Assembly (NCBI GenBank): GCA_026874595.1
Contig: CM049307.1
Location: 9,881,579-9,945,578, forward strand
Origin: Sipunculus nudus
Lineage: Eukaryota > Annelida > Sipuncula > Golfingiida > Sipunculidae
DNA length: 64,000 bases
Direction of reading: 5' to 3'
Position 1 is the stretch's first letter, and each line of letters begins with the position of its first letter. Shown here piece after piece: positions 12,101 through 27,100 of the stretch. Position numbers and translations under genes: made by a program. The notes under the pieces are model-generated. The model saw only the letters and a program-made list of their open reading frames with translations. It made no database searches and was not told the origin of the DNA.

Positions 12101-15100
12101 GGTGCTGTGCATTAATGGTTGCAGTTGGCACCACCAGTTTTGCCTATGATGAAGATCTATGTGAGATCTATAAACATGCAAAATTTTGGCCCGTTGGTCA
12201 AACGGTTCCCGAGATGTGAGCTTGGATGTCTGCAGAGTAAACGTGAATGTAAGTGGAGTCACCTGTCATAAAATCTAGAAAGCTGTCCAGGATGTATAAA
12301 CCTACAAAATTTCAGGTGGATAAGTCAAACCACTGCTGAGATATGAGTGATTTTATCCCAGGGCAGATGAACAGATGGGTGCTGTGCATTAATGGTTGCA
12401 GGTGGCACCACCAGTTTTACCTATGATGAAGATCTATGTGAAATCTATACACATGCAACATTTCGGCCCGATCAATCAAACAGTTCTCGAGATATGAGCT
12501 TGGATGTCTGCAGAGTAAACCTGAATGTAGGTTGCGCCACCTGTCATAAAATCGATAAAGCTGTCCAGGATGTATAAACCTGCAAAATTTCAGGTGGAAA
12601 AGTCAAACCACTGCTGAGATATGAGTGATTTTATCCCAAGGCAGATGAACAGATGGACGCTGTGCATAAGTGGTTGCAGGTGGTGCCACCAGTTTTGCCT
12701 ATGATAAAGAGCTATGTGAGATCTATACACATGCAAAATTTTGGCCCAATCGGTCAAACGGTTCCCGAGATATGAGCTTGGATGTCTGCAGAGTAAACGT
12801 GAATGTAGGTGGCGCCACCTGTCATAAAATTGAGAAAGCTGTCCAGGATGTATAAACCTGCAAAATTTCAGGTGGATAAGTCAAACCACTGCCGAGATAG
12901 GAGTGATATTATCCCAAGGCAGATGAACAGATGGACGCTGTGCAAAAATGGTTGCAGGTGGCGCCACCATTTTTAGAGTATGTTATTAAGCTATCAAAGG
13001 GCTACATTTGTGCAAAATTTTTAGCCTGGTCGGTCAAACGGTTCCTGAGATATGCGGGTTTATGTGTGAAAACAGACGCACAAATGGACGCTGGGCAGCG
13101 AGGAAAGGTCAGAGGTCAACCAAAACTGAGGGCGCAGCAGTTCACATGTGACCTGATGATAAACCTAATTCGCTTAAAATGCAAACCAAGTTTTTTCAAA
13201 CAGTTGAAAGATATAGTTCCAATAATCTGGGAATTCTGCATCTACACAATGTGTCTAGACTTCTAGATGCTGTGTCTAGACGTCTAGACACATTGTCTAG
13301 ACACACCCCAAGAGCCAGGTCAGTTGCCATGGTGATGTCTGGACCCCACCTGTTTGTACTGAGTGACCTCTTGACTTGGCTGCTGAAAGTCAGCATGTTG
13401 TCAAATCTGTTTTCAAATACAGAAAGTCTTTTTCAATTGGCTACAATGTTTTTTTAAAACTGTATTTACCCAATCTATTCTTATAAAACTGGCAGAACCC
13501 TACCATAGAATAATTCTTGTAAAGTTTAAACCAATCAGCTTAACAGTTTCATCATAAATCAGTGTATAAGCTAGAAGAGTTTAAAATTACATTTTTGCTT
13601 TTAAAAAACACATCAATGTAGGTGGCGCCACCAATACCTCAAAATCAGATATGACATATGTGACAAACATTGGTATAAAATTTGGGGATTATAGCTCTAG
13701 CCGTTTCTGAGATTTTAATTTAAATGTGTTTTTTTGGACAGATGACTAAGTTCAACCTCCTGTAACTCAGCCAAAAATCTCCGAACTGGAACCATTCGAA
13801 CAAACTTGAGCGAGATTATTCCAGGGATCATTTCTGTGAAATATTGGACAATTTGGCTGGACAGTTTTAGAGAAGAAGATTTTTAAAGGTTTTTAAGCTT
13901 TTTCTCTATAAAATCTTAATTAATGCAGATGCTCAATAATAAGCTCCAGGGCACCAAGTTTCACATGTGACTAATTCTTACATGTAATTTGGAGCTGCTA
14001 GCTCCGACGGTTTCTGAATTACAGCCATGGTTGGCGGAAAGCCAGCCCTGGACGGCTGATGGCGGACGGCTGACGAGGGATGGACGACGCTGCGCCATCG
14101 CATAAGCTCACAGGTTCGCTAAAAAATTAACCAATTTGTCAATACAAAGGCTGAGGCTGTAAAAATCACACAGACTGTAATATTTTCATGTAGACAGTAG
14201 CCACAGGTTAACACAAATAGTGTCTTCCATTGTTGTGTTGAAGATATAATGAAAACATTATCAGGCAATGATATAGACTGTAATATTAGCAGTATTCATT
14301 GCCAGCCAGGCCTAGCACAATCAGATAAGCTGGTAATCCTTTTCAGGCATTGGTAGTTAAGACAATCTCCACCAGAGGTCTCTCTTGCACCATAATTCAC
14401 CTCAGCTGCATTCACACAGCCTCACCACAGGAGGGCAGAAAACCAAGCCAAGTTCAAATATGTCCATGTCTAGTGTACCCTCATATCAGGGCTGTTATCA
14501 CATATCAGTGATTGGGAAAATTGCTTTACACATTTAGTTTTAATCAAAAAAACACTTCTACTTGACAAAATTTCAGATGGCATTCACATTCTAAAACCTT
14601 ATGTATTTTAGCCACATCTAAACTCGAGAACGAACTTAAGTTATATCAAAAGCAGTTAGTGAAACCGATAATTAAAAAAAAAAAGAAATCTCCCCCCCGG
14701 GTCCAAAAAGAACCTGTGCTAGAGTAATACATAAAATGTGACACTCTTTTGTCAGGTTATATTGATTATATTCCTCCCCACCCAAAAAATATTACAAAAC
14801 CTCTTCATTCACTCAGTGGGTTCAGTCTGGCCTCAACTTTAAGCATTCTACCAAATTTCACCCTTTAACATTAATCATTATGCACAAGATTTGTGAAAAA
14901 AAATCACTGATTAAGTAAGATTTTGTGAAGTTGCTTGTAGCAAAAATTTCAAACTCGAGCAATTTAACACATAACAAGGGACCTATGGGTCACGGCGCTC
15001 AGCTGATCATGATTGAACTATTAATGTATCACCATTGTGATACGATATTTAGTCGACAAACCTTATGAATATCATGGACCTATTAGGCTATTATAAAGGA

Positions 15101-18100
15101 ATATAATGTCATATGTGAGTAAATCATGTATGAAATTACCTGACTGATGGATTAATATGGAGTAAATATAGTGGTTTATTTTTTATTTATTTGGGAGCTG
15201 TTGAAAATAGCAATATATTTGAGCAAATATGAATGCAATGACAGAACACTAAGCAGTGGTAGAATGATGATGATAAGGCTATTTGTTGAAGGATCTATAG
15301 TGTATGGAAGTCTGCAAGATTTCAATTTGACATATATAATGTTATTATTAACTATGCTGAAGAGTGGATTTATGAATTGTGACTGTATGACATGATATCT
15401 TTTAGGTCTTGACAAGGTACATTATATTGATGCCCACCACGTCTACATATTACACAATATTGACATAATTTCTGGCAGGTACATAGGTAACAAACAGTTA
15501 TACAATATATAAAAATATGAATATATCTGATTCAACTTGTTCTCGTTTACTGAGGCTGACATTGGGATGGGGTTCGGAGAAGGAAACAGTGTGGGCAGCA
15601 AGGAGGGTTGGATGTAGAGAGAAAAGGAGATAGAGTGAGAGGGACGGAGCATTCAACAGTACTTAAACATCTGGACGGTTAAAATCTAAAATATTATGAA
15701 ATGTAAATAAAGTCTGAGAGAAAGAGGTAATCTAGGCTATGGTTAGTTGATATGATTGAAGAAATTGTTGCAAATAATATTTTAAGATCTGACCTTGCGT
15801 TTTCATTGGATACCTTTTTGACAGGCTGTTGACAGTTCAACATTTTACACATTTGTCTAATGAGATCCAATTTTTTTAATTTAAACTTTAATTAAACTTT
15901 TTTTTCTATTTTATGATATGTATACAGTTGCTATAAAATCCCCACTCCACAGGCGGAAGGACTTGAATGGGGGGGGGGGGGTTTCGATGGGAGTTACAAC
16001 GCCTCTGTCTCTCTGTATATATTTTCTTCAAATTATTAAATTTTATGCTATAGCAATAGCACTATTGTTGACAGTGTGAAGGAGCAAGGACTTAGTGGGG
16101 TGGGGGAAGGGGATGGTGGGAGTTACAATACCCTTGCATATACGTACAGAATATATGAAATTTAATTAATCAGAGCTTACAGGAAAAAAAAGTTTATTCA
16201 TAATTATTAAATATTTAAAACAGGCAAGAAAGCTAGAGAAACAAAGCAAATAATTTTAATTCCCATTCTTCTGAGCCAGGAAATTATGAACAATTTTTAC
16301 ATAAATTCCTTTTTTTATAACATCATTTTTTTCCAGGTTTGAAAATGTAACTATACATTTAGAGTATAACATATATATGTGAATATTTCAGTTGATTCAC
16401 ATTTCTTAATTGCATCAACATATATATCTAATAAATTAGGTTTATAGTACCTGTCAACAGAATGGGGTGGAGGGAGGACGGGAGGCACAGGGGTGAGAGA
16501 GAGAGAAAGAGAGAGAGAAAAAGAGAGCTAGAAAGAGAGAAAGGGAAAGAGAGAGAGGAGAAAGGCTCTCTGGTAATTACTGCCTGACCCAGCCTGACCC
16601 AGACACTCACAGAAGCAGTAGGCAAGGAGTGAAGGTGTTATGTAACAGCCTGGAACACTGTTAACCAATGACTTGATGTAAACATTCAAGACATGGTGCT
16701 ATAAATATGGGTCACTGTGCTCAGCTGAAGTTGACCTTGAAAGTAAAAATCTAAAATAATAATGGAGATCAAGTCTAAGAGGAAAAGGTAATATATGCCA
16801 TGGCTGGTTGACATGATTGGTTTGTATTGATGAGTGAGAAATTGTTGCAAATAATATTTTGTGACCAAACCATGCATTCTCTAATGTCAAAATTGAAGCA
16901 TGTGAGCAGTTTGTGAACATAGGATGTGTATTATTACCATGATCATTGGCTGGCTTTATGATAATTTGTTGACAGTTCAGTAGTTTACACATTTGCTCAA
17001 TTTGATCTATTTTACATAATAAATATTATTAAATATATGTATTTTTATTTTATAAAATGTATACAGTTGAAATATAACTGATGTCTCCAGTCCCCAGATG
17101 CAAGGACCTGGTGGTGGTTGGGGGGGGGGGGGGGAGGGCTGGAATGATGGGAGTTACAACATCTCTGTTTTAGCATAGTGTATATACATATAGGATTTCC
17201 ACTTAATTCAACAATACTTACATGATTAAATAGTTCATTCACAATTACATAATATTTAAAAAAGGACAGACAGACTGTTAGACAAACAAAGCTGATAATA
17301 TATTTTAATATTTTAAAGTTTTTCATCTGCAATATTACACATCTGAATACATAAATTGCTTTCAAATTTCAAACTTTAATGGCTTAAATCCATACACATA
17401 CAGCATATGAAAGTTATTTCAACAGTGCTTAAAGGAAAAATTTCATAATTAGTATATATATTTAATAAGAATTGAGAGATGATGGACAGAGAAGAGCTGA
17501 TCACTTTATGTTCCATTCTCCTGGGGCAAGAATATGTTTCAATATTAGATCTTAATGTTTTCTAATCCAATTATCTTTCAAATTGAAAAAATTGTACACA
17601 TTTGCAATAATAACTAATGTCCCAGTGCACAGGTGACGGTAAGGTGCTAAGGATCAATGACAGCCGGGGGGGGGAAGAGATGGGATTAACAACACTTTTG
17701 CATAAACATTCAGGGCAAACAAAGCCTGATCTCCAATTCTGCTGAGGCTCGAAAATAATGAACACATGTTTGTATTAGATCCTCATTTTTTTATTTTAAG
17801 TTTAATTTGTATACATTTCCAATATAACATATATTTCTGAATATAAACGTTGATTCATAATTCTGAATTGCATCATCATAAATCTCAATCTTGTCATGTA
17901 ACACCACATCATGCATACAAATGTATATTTATATATTCATGGGGGGGAGGGGGTGTGATATGAGAACAATTGTACACCTGTCACAGCAGGGGATCTCCCC
18001 CAGTGACTGAAACAAATCAGGAACCCTGGCATAGCTGACTTCCAGTGACCTGGAGTGGCCTACCTGCATCTGGAACAAAGCAAGTGACTACAATAGAGCC

Positions 18101-21100
18101 TCAAGATAAAATTTAATAACTAGCCTAATTTTCAACCTTTTAGTTTCAAATTTCAGATTTAAACACATTAAATACTTATGTTTACATTCTGAGAAAATTA
18201 AATCAACAGTACTCACAGGAAAAAAATTTGCCATGGTCAAAGTTGGGTAAAATTTCAGATATTGATTTTATGTTTATGCTAATACCTTATAAAATTTACA
18301 AAATACAGATCTAATTTTGGGTATACAATTGAATCTTAATTAAACAAAGTTATATACTTGAAAAAAATTCTCTAGCTTCAATAATTTTCATGTAACCTGA
18401 GTAAATATTTTTCCTGAATTTTTACAAAGTCAATTTTGTTTGTGCACATAACTTAAAACAATTACGCAATACTGACATCATTTCTGGCATGTGCATAGCA
18501 AATGTATAGAAAAATATGTATGTTATATATGATCAAAGTCAGATCAGTGGTTTTGATACTAGGCAGTCCTGAAGTGTAACAAAGGGTTTTTAATGAAAAA
18601 ATGAAGTTTTTCATTAATATCTCGAAGGAATTAAGTTCTGGTGACCAAATTCTTGGCATGGTAGGGGATTTTGGAGACATCTTACTGTATGCCTAATTTA
18701 AGGAACTTAGAGCTGAAGCTGGGGAGCTGAGCTCTAGCAAACTGCATAACACTAGGTTGATATAAACAATATGTGACATGGTGCTTGAAAACTTGAATAA
18801 AATCTACAGTTTTTGATCAACTGGTTTCAAATTTTAAATGTTAACAGATTAAATGCTAACAAAAACATGCTTTGAAAATTAAATCCACAGTACTTACAGG
18901 AAAAAAACGTGCCATGGTCAAAGTTGGGCAAAGTTTAAGGTACCAATTTTTTATTTTTGCTAATATTTTAAAAAATTTAAAAGATTTTGATCAAATTTTG
19001 GGTATACAATTTAATTTTGATTAATAAAAGTTATATTACTGGAAAAAAAGTGCTTAGCTTTAACAAGTTTTGTGTAATGTGATCAAATTTTTTTCCTGAT
19101 TATTTACAAAATGCATTATGTTTGGGCCCATAACTTTTTTAAATTATATAATACAGACCCAATTTCTGGCATGTACATAGGAACTATATAGAGGATTATT
19201 TATGGTAAATATGAGGAAAAACAGATGAGTGGTTTTGATATTAGGCAGTCCTGAAGTGTGAAAATAGGATTTTAATAAAAAATTGAGGTTTTTCCTTAAT
19301 TTCTCAAAGGAACGAAGTCGCAAAGACCCAGTTTTCGGTTTGGTAGGAGATCTTGGGGATATCTAACATTATGCTGAATTTTGGATTCCTAGGTCTTACG
19401 GTTTCAAAACGTGCCACATCTACGGACGGACGGACGGACGGACGGACGGACGGACGGACGGACAGACGGACGGACGACGGACAATGGACCACGACTATAG
19501 CTCAGATGACTTATAGTCAGCTGAGCTAAAAATGCTGAAATAAAGCTGAGAAAAGGACAAATGGCCTTAATCTTTAAATCATTCAAATTTATCACAATTT
19601 TTTTTTTTGTGAATTATCACAGTTGCCTTTGTAACTTGGTTTGAAAATGAAGTATACATCAAAACTTTAAAATGTTGTACTATGTAATATCCGGTATCAG
19701 ACTGCTTCAACAACAGAAAACCCAAACAAAAATCAAGTGGTACACATTTTATTTAGAAGAAATATCCCTTTCTTCTGGTCAAACCCAAATGTACCACAGA
19801 CTGGCTTGCTTTTCCTTTAAGGATTACACCTACAACCAGTTCAAGCCACTGTATCAATTATCAATTGTGATTTGTGCAACAAGTAATACTGCCCTTATAA
19901 TTTTAGTAGTTGTCCATTTGATTTTTTAGCAATGCATTTATGGATACTATATTCATATGAAAAGATTAAAATGTTAGAATCACCTTTGACCTCTGGTGTA
20001 AATTGAATGAGATTACACTGCAAGGTTAACTTGTTTAGACTAAAATCTTTGGTCATAATGGCAGGATTTTATAGTAATTCTGTCTCACAACTGATGTTAC
20101 AAATATCAAAGATTCCACTCAAAATTTCAAAATACCAAGTGAAATATCAATGTATTTCTAGACGCTGTACTCTCGTAATAGCAGACATGCATGTGACAGA
20201 TAAAAGTATGATGAAAAATGTCCACTGACCTGTAATTTCTCCTGTAGACTGGTGGTCTCTTCTTTTGCCTGGGTCAGCTGACTCTGTAGTTTGGTTTTCT
20301 CTTCTGCTGCAGTGGAAGCCCTGGTTTCTAGGTCTTTTATCTTGTTTAACAGCGTCTGTCTCTCCTCCAGCAGGGCAGTGTTAGCACTGTCGTTTGTCTG
20401 ACCTGCCGCCACCTGCTCGCTCTGTAACCAACCAGTTTTTTACCTACATACAAACTCCTTAAGCCACTCAGTTTTCCCTTGAATGCCAGTATCTTTTATA
20501 AATTAGGGGAAGCTTATGTTTCCATTTAATTCAAGAAGCGAGTCACAGTTACTCAAGGCTCACTTATAAAAATTTTTAATTATAAATTAGAAAATTAAAA
20601 ATGATATATTTTTATAATTATTTTTTCAAAAAGAAAATCAGAGTTACGAACTGCTTTGGCAGATTTCTGTTGAGGTTGTATCATAACAGAAAATAAAAAA
20701 AATAGGCAACGACCTACATCTATTTATAATTACTGTATACATGTATAGCCTAAAAATGTATTTGCCTCTATCACCTGTACAGGTACAGCATTTTTCAAAT
20801 GCCAAAAGCTGACACAACTAGCAGTAAAACAAGATAAAACATGATGATGCAATGCAAATTCAATGTATTGTCTGGCACAAGTACCCCTTACAAATACTGA
20901 TACAGAGAAAATGTTGCATACCAAGCTGGCCACTTGCTTGCAGGTGTCTTCATATTTTTCTTTGTAAAGTTTTATTTCCTCATCCTTCTGCTCCATCTTT
21001 TGTTTGGATTCTTCTATTTCCGCTGTCAGTCTCTTAGCAACCTCATCTTCATTTTGGTTGCTATTGGCGCTGGCTGAGAGGGCAGCATTCTGACTGGCTA

Positions 21101-24100
21101 CTTGAGCTTCAGAGGAAGATAACTCATTTTTCTATAAAAAAAATATTAAATGAGTATTAAAATAATATACAGGTGAACCTTTCAACTACTGTTTATCCCC
21201 AACAAAGAGCATATGCTTAAATTGATTATTTCCATGGACTAGTCAATTAACATTATAAAGGATTTTTAATGACTTATTATATAATATAGTACCATACAAT
21301 ATATATTCTAATGTATAAAAGACTTTATTTGATGACAAATTCTTATACATGATTGGAAGCACTTATAAATAGATTAGACAAAAGAAATTACATCTTTAGC
21401 ATATATATCTTATCTGAGATCTTTGACTATTCTTCTTCTTATTATTATTTTTATTATTGAATTATTTTTCAAATTTATTTAACACCCTGGTTGTTGCCTG
21501 GTTTCTTGCTACTTTTGTATGTGTGTAATTTATGCTTTTTCATCCAGCTGAAACATTTTTCACCTTCACAACAGTTTATTACTATTGCTGATGAGACTGT
21601 TAACAGATATCTGTACATACCAGCTGTTGAATCTGAACTTCTTTTTCCTCTATTTCTTTAGTTTTGGCCTGAATCTCTTGCTGTAGTCTTGATATCTCTG
21701 CTGCACTCTCATTAGCACCACCGACACCTACCAATCAAAAGACAAAAATACTGTGCACTTCCAAAGGTTCTGTACTGTACAGTTACCTCCACCAAGGAAG
21801 GTATAATTTCACTGGTTTTCTTGGTTTGTTTCTAGCAAGATTATGCAAAACCAATAACCAATATTCATGACACTTTATGGAGGGGTGGGATATGAGCCAG
21901 TCTATGAGTCTATGGAATCTTGGCGCAGACTTGGATAAACAAGTGGATCCAATAAAGTTGCTTTGGTGGATGTATGTGGTCTACTGTTTGCCCTCTAGTT
22001 GATCATATAACCATATTATTTATTCAAATATCTCCAGTGTTAAATATTCCCCAACTATTAACTATCCCAGTTGAAGTTCATTTTCTATTTACAGTGTCTG
22101 GTCAAGCCATATAACAATACTGCCTGACTGTGACAAAATACTCATGATACCACAGCTGCCACACTATTAACACCATTTTACAGCCCACAGGAAGTCTATC
22201 TTAGGTCCCATAAAAATTATTGTCAGCATGGTGGTTTTACAAAATCTGGGTGATAAAATCAGATTTAAAAGAAAAAACTAAACCTAATTAAAAACAAGGG
22301 ACCCATGGGTCACGGCGCTCAGATGATCGTGATTGGACTATAAATGTTTCTCCACTGTGATACTATATCGAGTCGATAAAGCTTATGAATATCATGTACA
22401 TGTTGGGCTATTATAAAGGAATGTAATGTAATATGTGAGTAAATGATAAATGAAATTACCTGACTGATGGATTAATAGAGTCAAATAAAGTGGTTGAAAA
22501 TTGTGATATATTTGAGGAAATATGAATGCAATGACAGCAGTAATAAGCAGTAGTAGAATGATGATAAGGCTATTTGTTGAAGGATCTAAAGTGTATGGTA
22601 GTCTGCAAGCTTTCAATTTGACAGATATGATGTTATGATTAACTATGCTGATGAAGTGATTCATGAATTTGTGACTGTATGACACAATATCTCTTTAGTC
22701 TTGACAAGGTACATTATTATGATGCCCACTATGTCTACATATTACACAATACTGACATAATTTCTGGCATTTACATAGGTACCTATGGACGAATAGTTAT
22801 ACAAAATATTTAAGTATGAATATATCTGATTCATCTTGTTCTTGCTTACTGAGGCTGGCTTTGGGATGGGGTTCGGAGAAGGGAAAAGTGAGGGCAGCAC
22901 GAAGGTGGATTTAGAAATATTCTATTGTAATGTTTTTCATTTATATAAGAATATGAAAAGCTAAGAGGAAAGGGGCCCTCCTACTTGGTTATAGTAAAGT
23001 TCTAAATATATGATTGAAAACTAATACTCTGACAAGACTGTCATGAAGAAAAACAGTAAAAGTTTTGAGATACTGTGTTGCATACGAAAATTTACAGATG
23101 GACAGGCAAGTGGACAGAATGGACTAATACCTTTATTTCACTTTCAAGAGAATAATGCATTTAAGTTTATATATAATCCTATTTTTTTAATTAGATCCAC
23201 TTCTTCCATTAAGAAGTATTTATTTGAATCATTTTTTTATTTACAGGTTTATAAATTTTTAATTAAAAAACCTGAAAATATAAGTTAAAATATTAGAATT
23301 GTTGCAAAAGTTGCAATCATTATATATACAGAATAAAAAACATTGGGTCATATTATGCATACACATATATTTTATTATTTTTAAATCATAAATGTTTAAA
23401 CTGATTTTAAAAGAAAATAATGCCACAACATGGCATCTACAAGAATATTCCTTGAATCACTATTAAAAAGTTTTGCACATTGGAGTTTTCAGGACATGCT
23501 TAATTTTATTCACCAAAATAAAATAAAAGTAAATTTGATAAAATGAAACATCTTATCAAATAAAGTATACACACTGTTGGTTGAATGAGGGACAAACAAT
23601 ATCATTGTGCTAATTACTATCCCAGTTTTAATTAATTACTGGAATTAATAGTCAATTTCACACCTGGTGAAGTTTTTACTCCTCTGAAGTAAGGAATTAC
23701 TAATCTCATGAACATCCACACTTTCACAGCAATACACCACTTTGTGGACACAATTAAATGTACACTTTAATCATTGTAACCCTGGTGGTTCAATACAAAA
23801 TCTAAAATTTAGCATGTCCAAGAATAAAATAAAATACAGAAAAATTATAACATTCATCTAGTTTATGCACCAGCTGGGGGGATGAGTGCAGGGCAGAGGG
23901 GAAGCCTGCTAGTAGTGTCCAAGCTGGGCCAAGGTAAGCTGCCTGGGGTGGGTTACATAATGCAAGTGAAGGCTGTACTACTAGGTGGGCTAGATGTAAA
24001 CAACACTTGACATGGTGTATGAAACATGAATAAAAGCTATTCATTCCAATCAATTTCTTTTGAAAGTTCAGATTTTAAAAGATTAAATCCTTATGCATAT

Positions 24101-27100
24101 ATGCTGGGAAAATTAAATCAACAGTGCCAAAGTTGGACAAAATTTAAGGTATTGATTTTTTATTTATGCTAATAACTTGAAAAATTTGCAAAATTCAGAT
24201 CTAATTTTGGGTAAACAATTGAATCTTGATTAAATAAAGTTATATTCCTGAAAAAAAGTCTCTAGGTTAAGCAATTCTCATGTTAGGTAAGTAAATATAT
24301 TTCCTGATTTTTTAAAATAAAAGCATTATGTTTTGGCCCATAACTTCAAAATAATACCCAATAATGACCTAAATTTTGGTATGTTCACAGAAAATGTATA
24401 AAAGAATGTGAATACTAAATACGATCAAAAACAGATCAGTGGTTTTGATATAAGGCAGCCTTGAAGTGTAACAATGGCTTTTTTTATGGAAAACGGAGTT
24501 TTTTTTCCTTAATATCTCGAAGGAACAAAGTCCTAATGACCAAATTTTCGGTAAGGTAGGAGATTTTGGGGACATCTAAAATTATGTCAACAGCCTGGGG
24601 AGCATAGAGATGTGCACTGAATGACCTACAGTCATCAATGTGGACTGCTTGACAATGTAAGGGAATACAACAAGAGCCTCCATAAAAAATTCAATAACTA
24701 GCCTAATTTTGCAGCTTTTATTTTCAAATTTCAGATTTTAACAGATTAAATCCTAATGTATACATGGTGTGAAAATTAAATCCACAGTACTTACAGGAAA
24801 AAAAACGTGCCATGGCCAAAGTTGGGCAAAATTTAAGGTACAAATTTTATATTTTTGCCAATATTTAAAAAAATTTAACAGATTTTGATCTAATTTTTGG
24901 TATACAATTAAATTTTGATTAATTAAAGTTGTATTACTGGAAAAAAGTCCCTACCTTTAACACTTTTGGTCTTAAGTGACCAAATATCTTCCTGATTTTT
25001 TTACAAAGTCCATTATGTTTGGGCCCATAACTTTTTTAAATAATATAATACTGACTTAATATCTGGCATGTACATAGGAACTATATAGAGGAATATTTAT
25101 GGTAAATATGAAGAAAACCAGATGAGTGGTTTTGATATTAGGCAGTCCTGAAGTGTGAAAATAGATTTCTAATTAATAATTGAGGTTTTTCCTTAATATC
25201 TCAAAGGAACAAAGTCCTATTGACCCAATTTTTGGCATGGTAGGAGATTATGGGGACATCTAACTGTATGCCGAAATTCAGATTCGTAGGTCCAACGGTG
25301 TCGAAACGTGCCAGTCTTATGGACGGACATCCAGACGGACAGACAGACAGACGGACGGACGGACGGACAGACAGACGGACGACGGACAATGGACCATGAC
25401 TATAGCTCAGATGACTTATAGTCAGCTGAGCTAAAACACACTCAAAGAAAAATCGATCAAATCAAATAACAAGGCCTAATGGCCTAATGCGAACCTGTGC
25501 ATATGGACATACACCAGGTATAACGCTTCAATGCTGAACCACTTCTTTTCATATATATGAACAATGCAAGTACTAAACATTTTGAACAAGAAACAATACA
25601 CAAACATCACTGCTGAAATTCTGGCATGGGTGCACACCACACAAAAATTATTGTAGGTAGCACCACCAGTCTTGTATACGACAAAGCTATTCGACATGTA
25701 TAAATATGCCCAATTTCAGGCTGATATATCAAATTCCTCCGTAGAATTAAGCAGGCACATACACTTTGCAAAAGTCATTGTAGATGGCGACACCTGTCTT
25801 GTGAACGAGAAAGCCATTAAAGACACACAGACAGGTCAGAATATCAGGCCAATACATCAAACTTACCTTGAGTCTGATGCATGGGGCTGACCAGGCTTAG
25901 GTGAGAAAGGCTGTTGCCCCGAGTGTACTGTGACAAATTACTGGCTCAGGCTACTGCACTGAGTGAACTCTTGACCTGCACCTGGCTAGACTGAGTGAAC
26001 TTTTGACCTGTACCTGGCTGCACTGAGTGAATTCTTGACCTGTTGCATAATCTGACACAGTTGGCAGTCTGCCAAAGCTATAAATAAATCCAGGCTGACC
26101 TTTTGCCTATTGCCAAATCTGAAATAGTAGCCACACAATTGCATAAGCTCACAGATTGGCTCCATATGCAGCCCTAACGGGCATGACACCCATGAGGTGA
26201 TCACATGCCTTGTGCTTTGGCTGCACTGATTGAACTGTTGACCTATATTTGGCTGCACTGAATCAACTCTTGATCTGTTGCCAAATCTGAAACAGTTGGC
26301 AGTTTCTCAACCTATTCAAGAAACATACACAATCTTGGCCTGTTATGTAACTCTGCTAAAATTTATCCAACACAAACCATTTGAACAAACTTGAGAAAGC
26401 TCGCCTCTGGGATCATTTCTGTAAAATATTGAACAATTTGGCTGGACTGTTTACAAGAAGAGGACTTTTAAAGTTTTTTTTCAGCTTTTTCCCCTGTAAA
26501 ATCTAAGTAAATGCAGATAGCAAAAATAAGCTGAATCCATCAACATTTGATATGTGACTGATAATTGCATAAAATTTGGGGATGGTAGCTCCTGCTATTT
26601 CTGAGAAATTATGAGTTAGTGTACAGATGATTTGTAATATCATAAATCTACATTTTTTAAAAGCTTTTAAAAAACATTCTTTTCAATATTTTCCATAGAT
26701 ATTCTGAAATCTAAATGTCTAGAGGCATGATGTAATGGATGCTGATAAACTGGTGCTAGGCTAGATGTATCTGCTTCACACAGCTAACATATATGATAAT
26801 ATGGCTCAATTCAATCTTTATAATTCAGCCAAAATTCATTTTTGGAACCATAAAAGACAATTACTATTAGAATGATTCAGGGAATTATTCTAGCAAAATA
26901 TTAAACAAACTGGCCTCAGTATCATCAGTCGAAAAACATTTTGTAGGTTTATAACTCATATAGGAAATTACAGCAAAATGGCAAAGTTCAGCTTCCAATA
27001 ACTCAGCCAAAAGTCACTGAACTGAGACCATTTGAACAAACTTAAATTATCAACATCTAAGGATAATTATTGTGTGAGATTTAAGAATTTGGCCCTGTGG

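Larger units (their letters stand above)
11654..14125 (+). mobile_element. F2 element, copy 2 with nested F5
   Basis: Same 5' end (CAAGGCCTACAGGCCTAATG) and 3' end (CATAAGCTCACAGGTTCGCT) as copy 1, with an ACGG-type run at 14040-14092 and GGTGGCGCCACC at 13621. An F5 element occupies 11828 to about 13170. F2 core modules resume after it. Confidence 0.75.

Noticed and set aside
19304-19595. Ser/Val/Arg/Pro repeat peptides (SVRPSVRPSV)
   Set aside because: Translation of the ACGG microsatellite in F1; low complexity, no coding signal.
18462-24575. Two similar minus-strand frames (MSPKSPT..IW..FEIL) at 18462-18680 and 24369-24575
   Set aside because: They are the same block of F1 copies A and B. 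Similarity is explained by DNA homology of the repeat, and surrounding sequence shows no extended coding frame.
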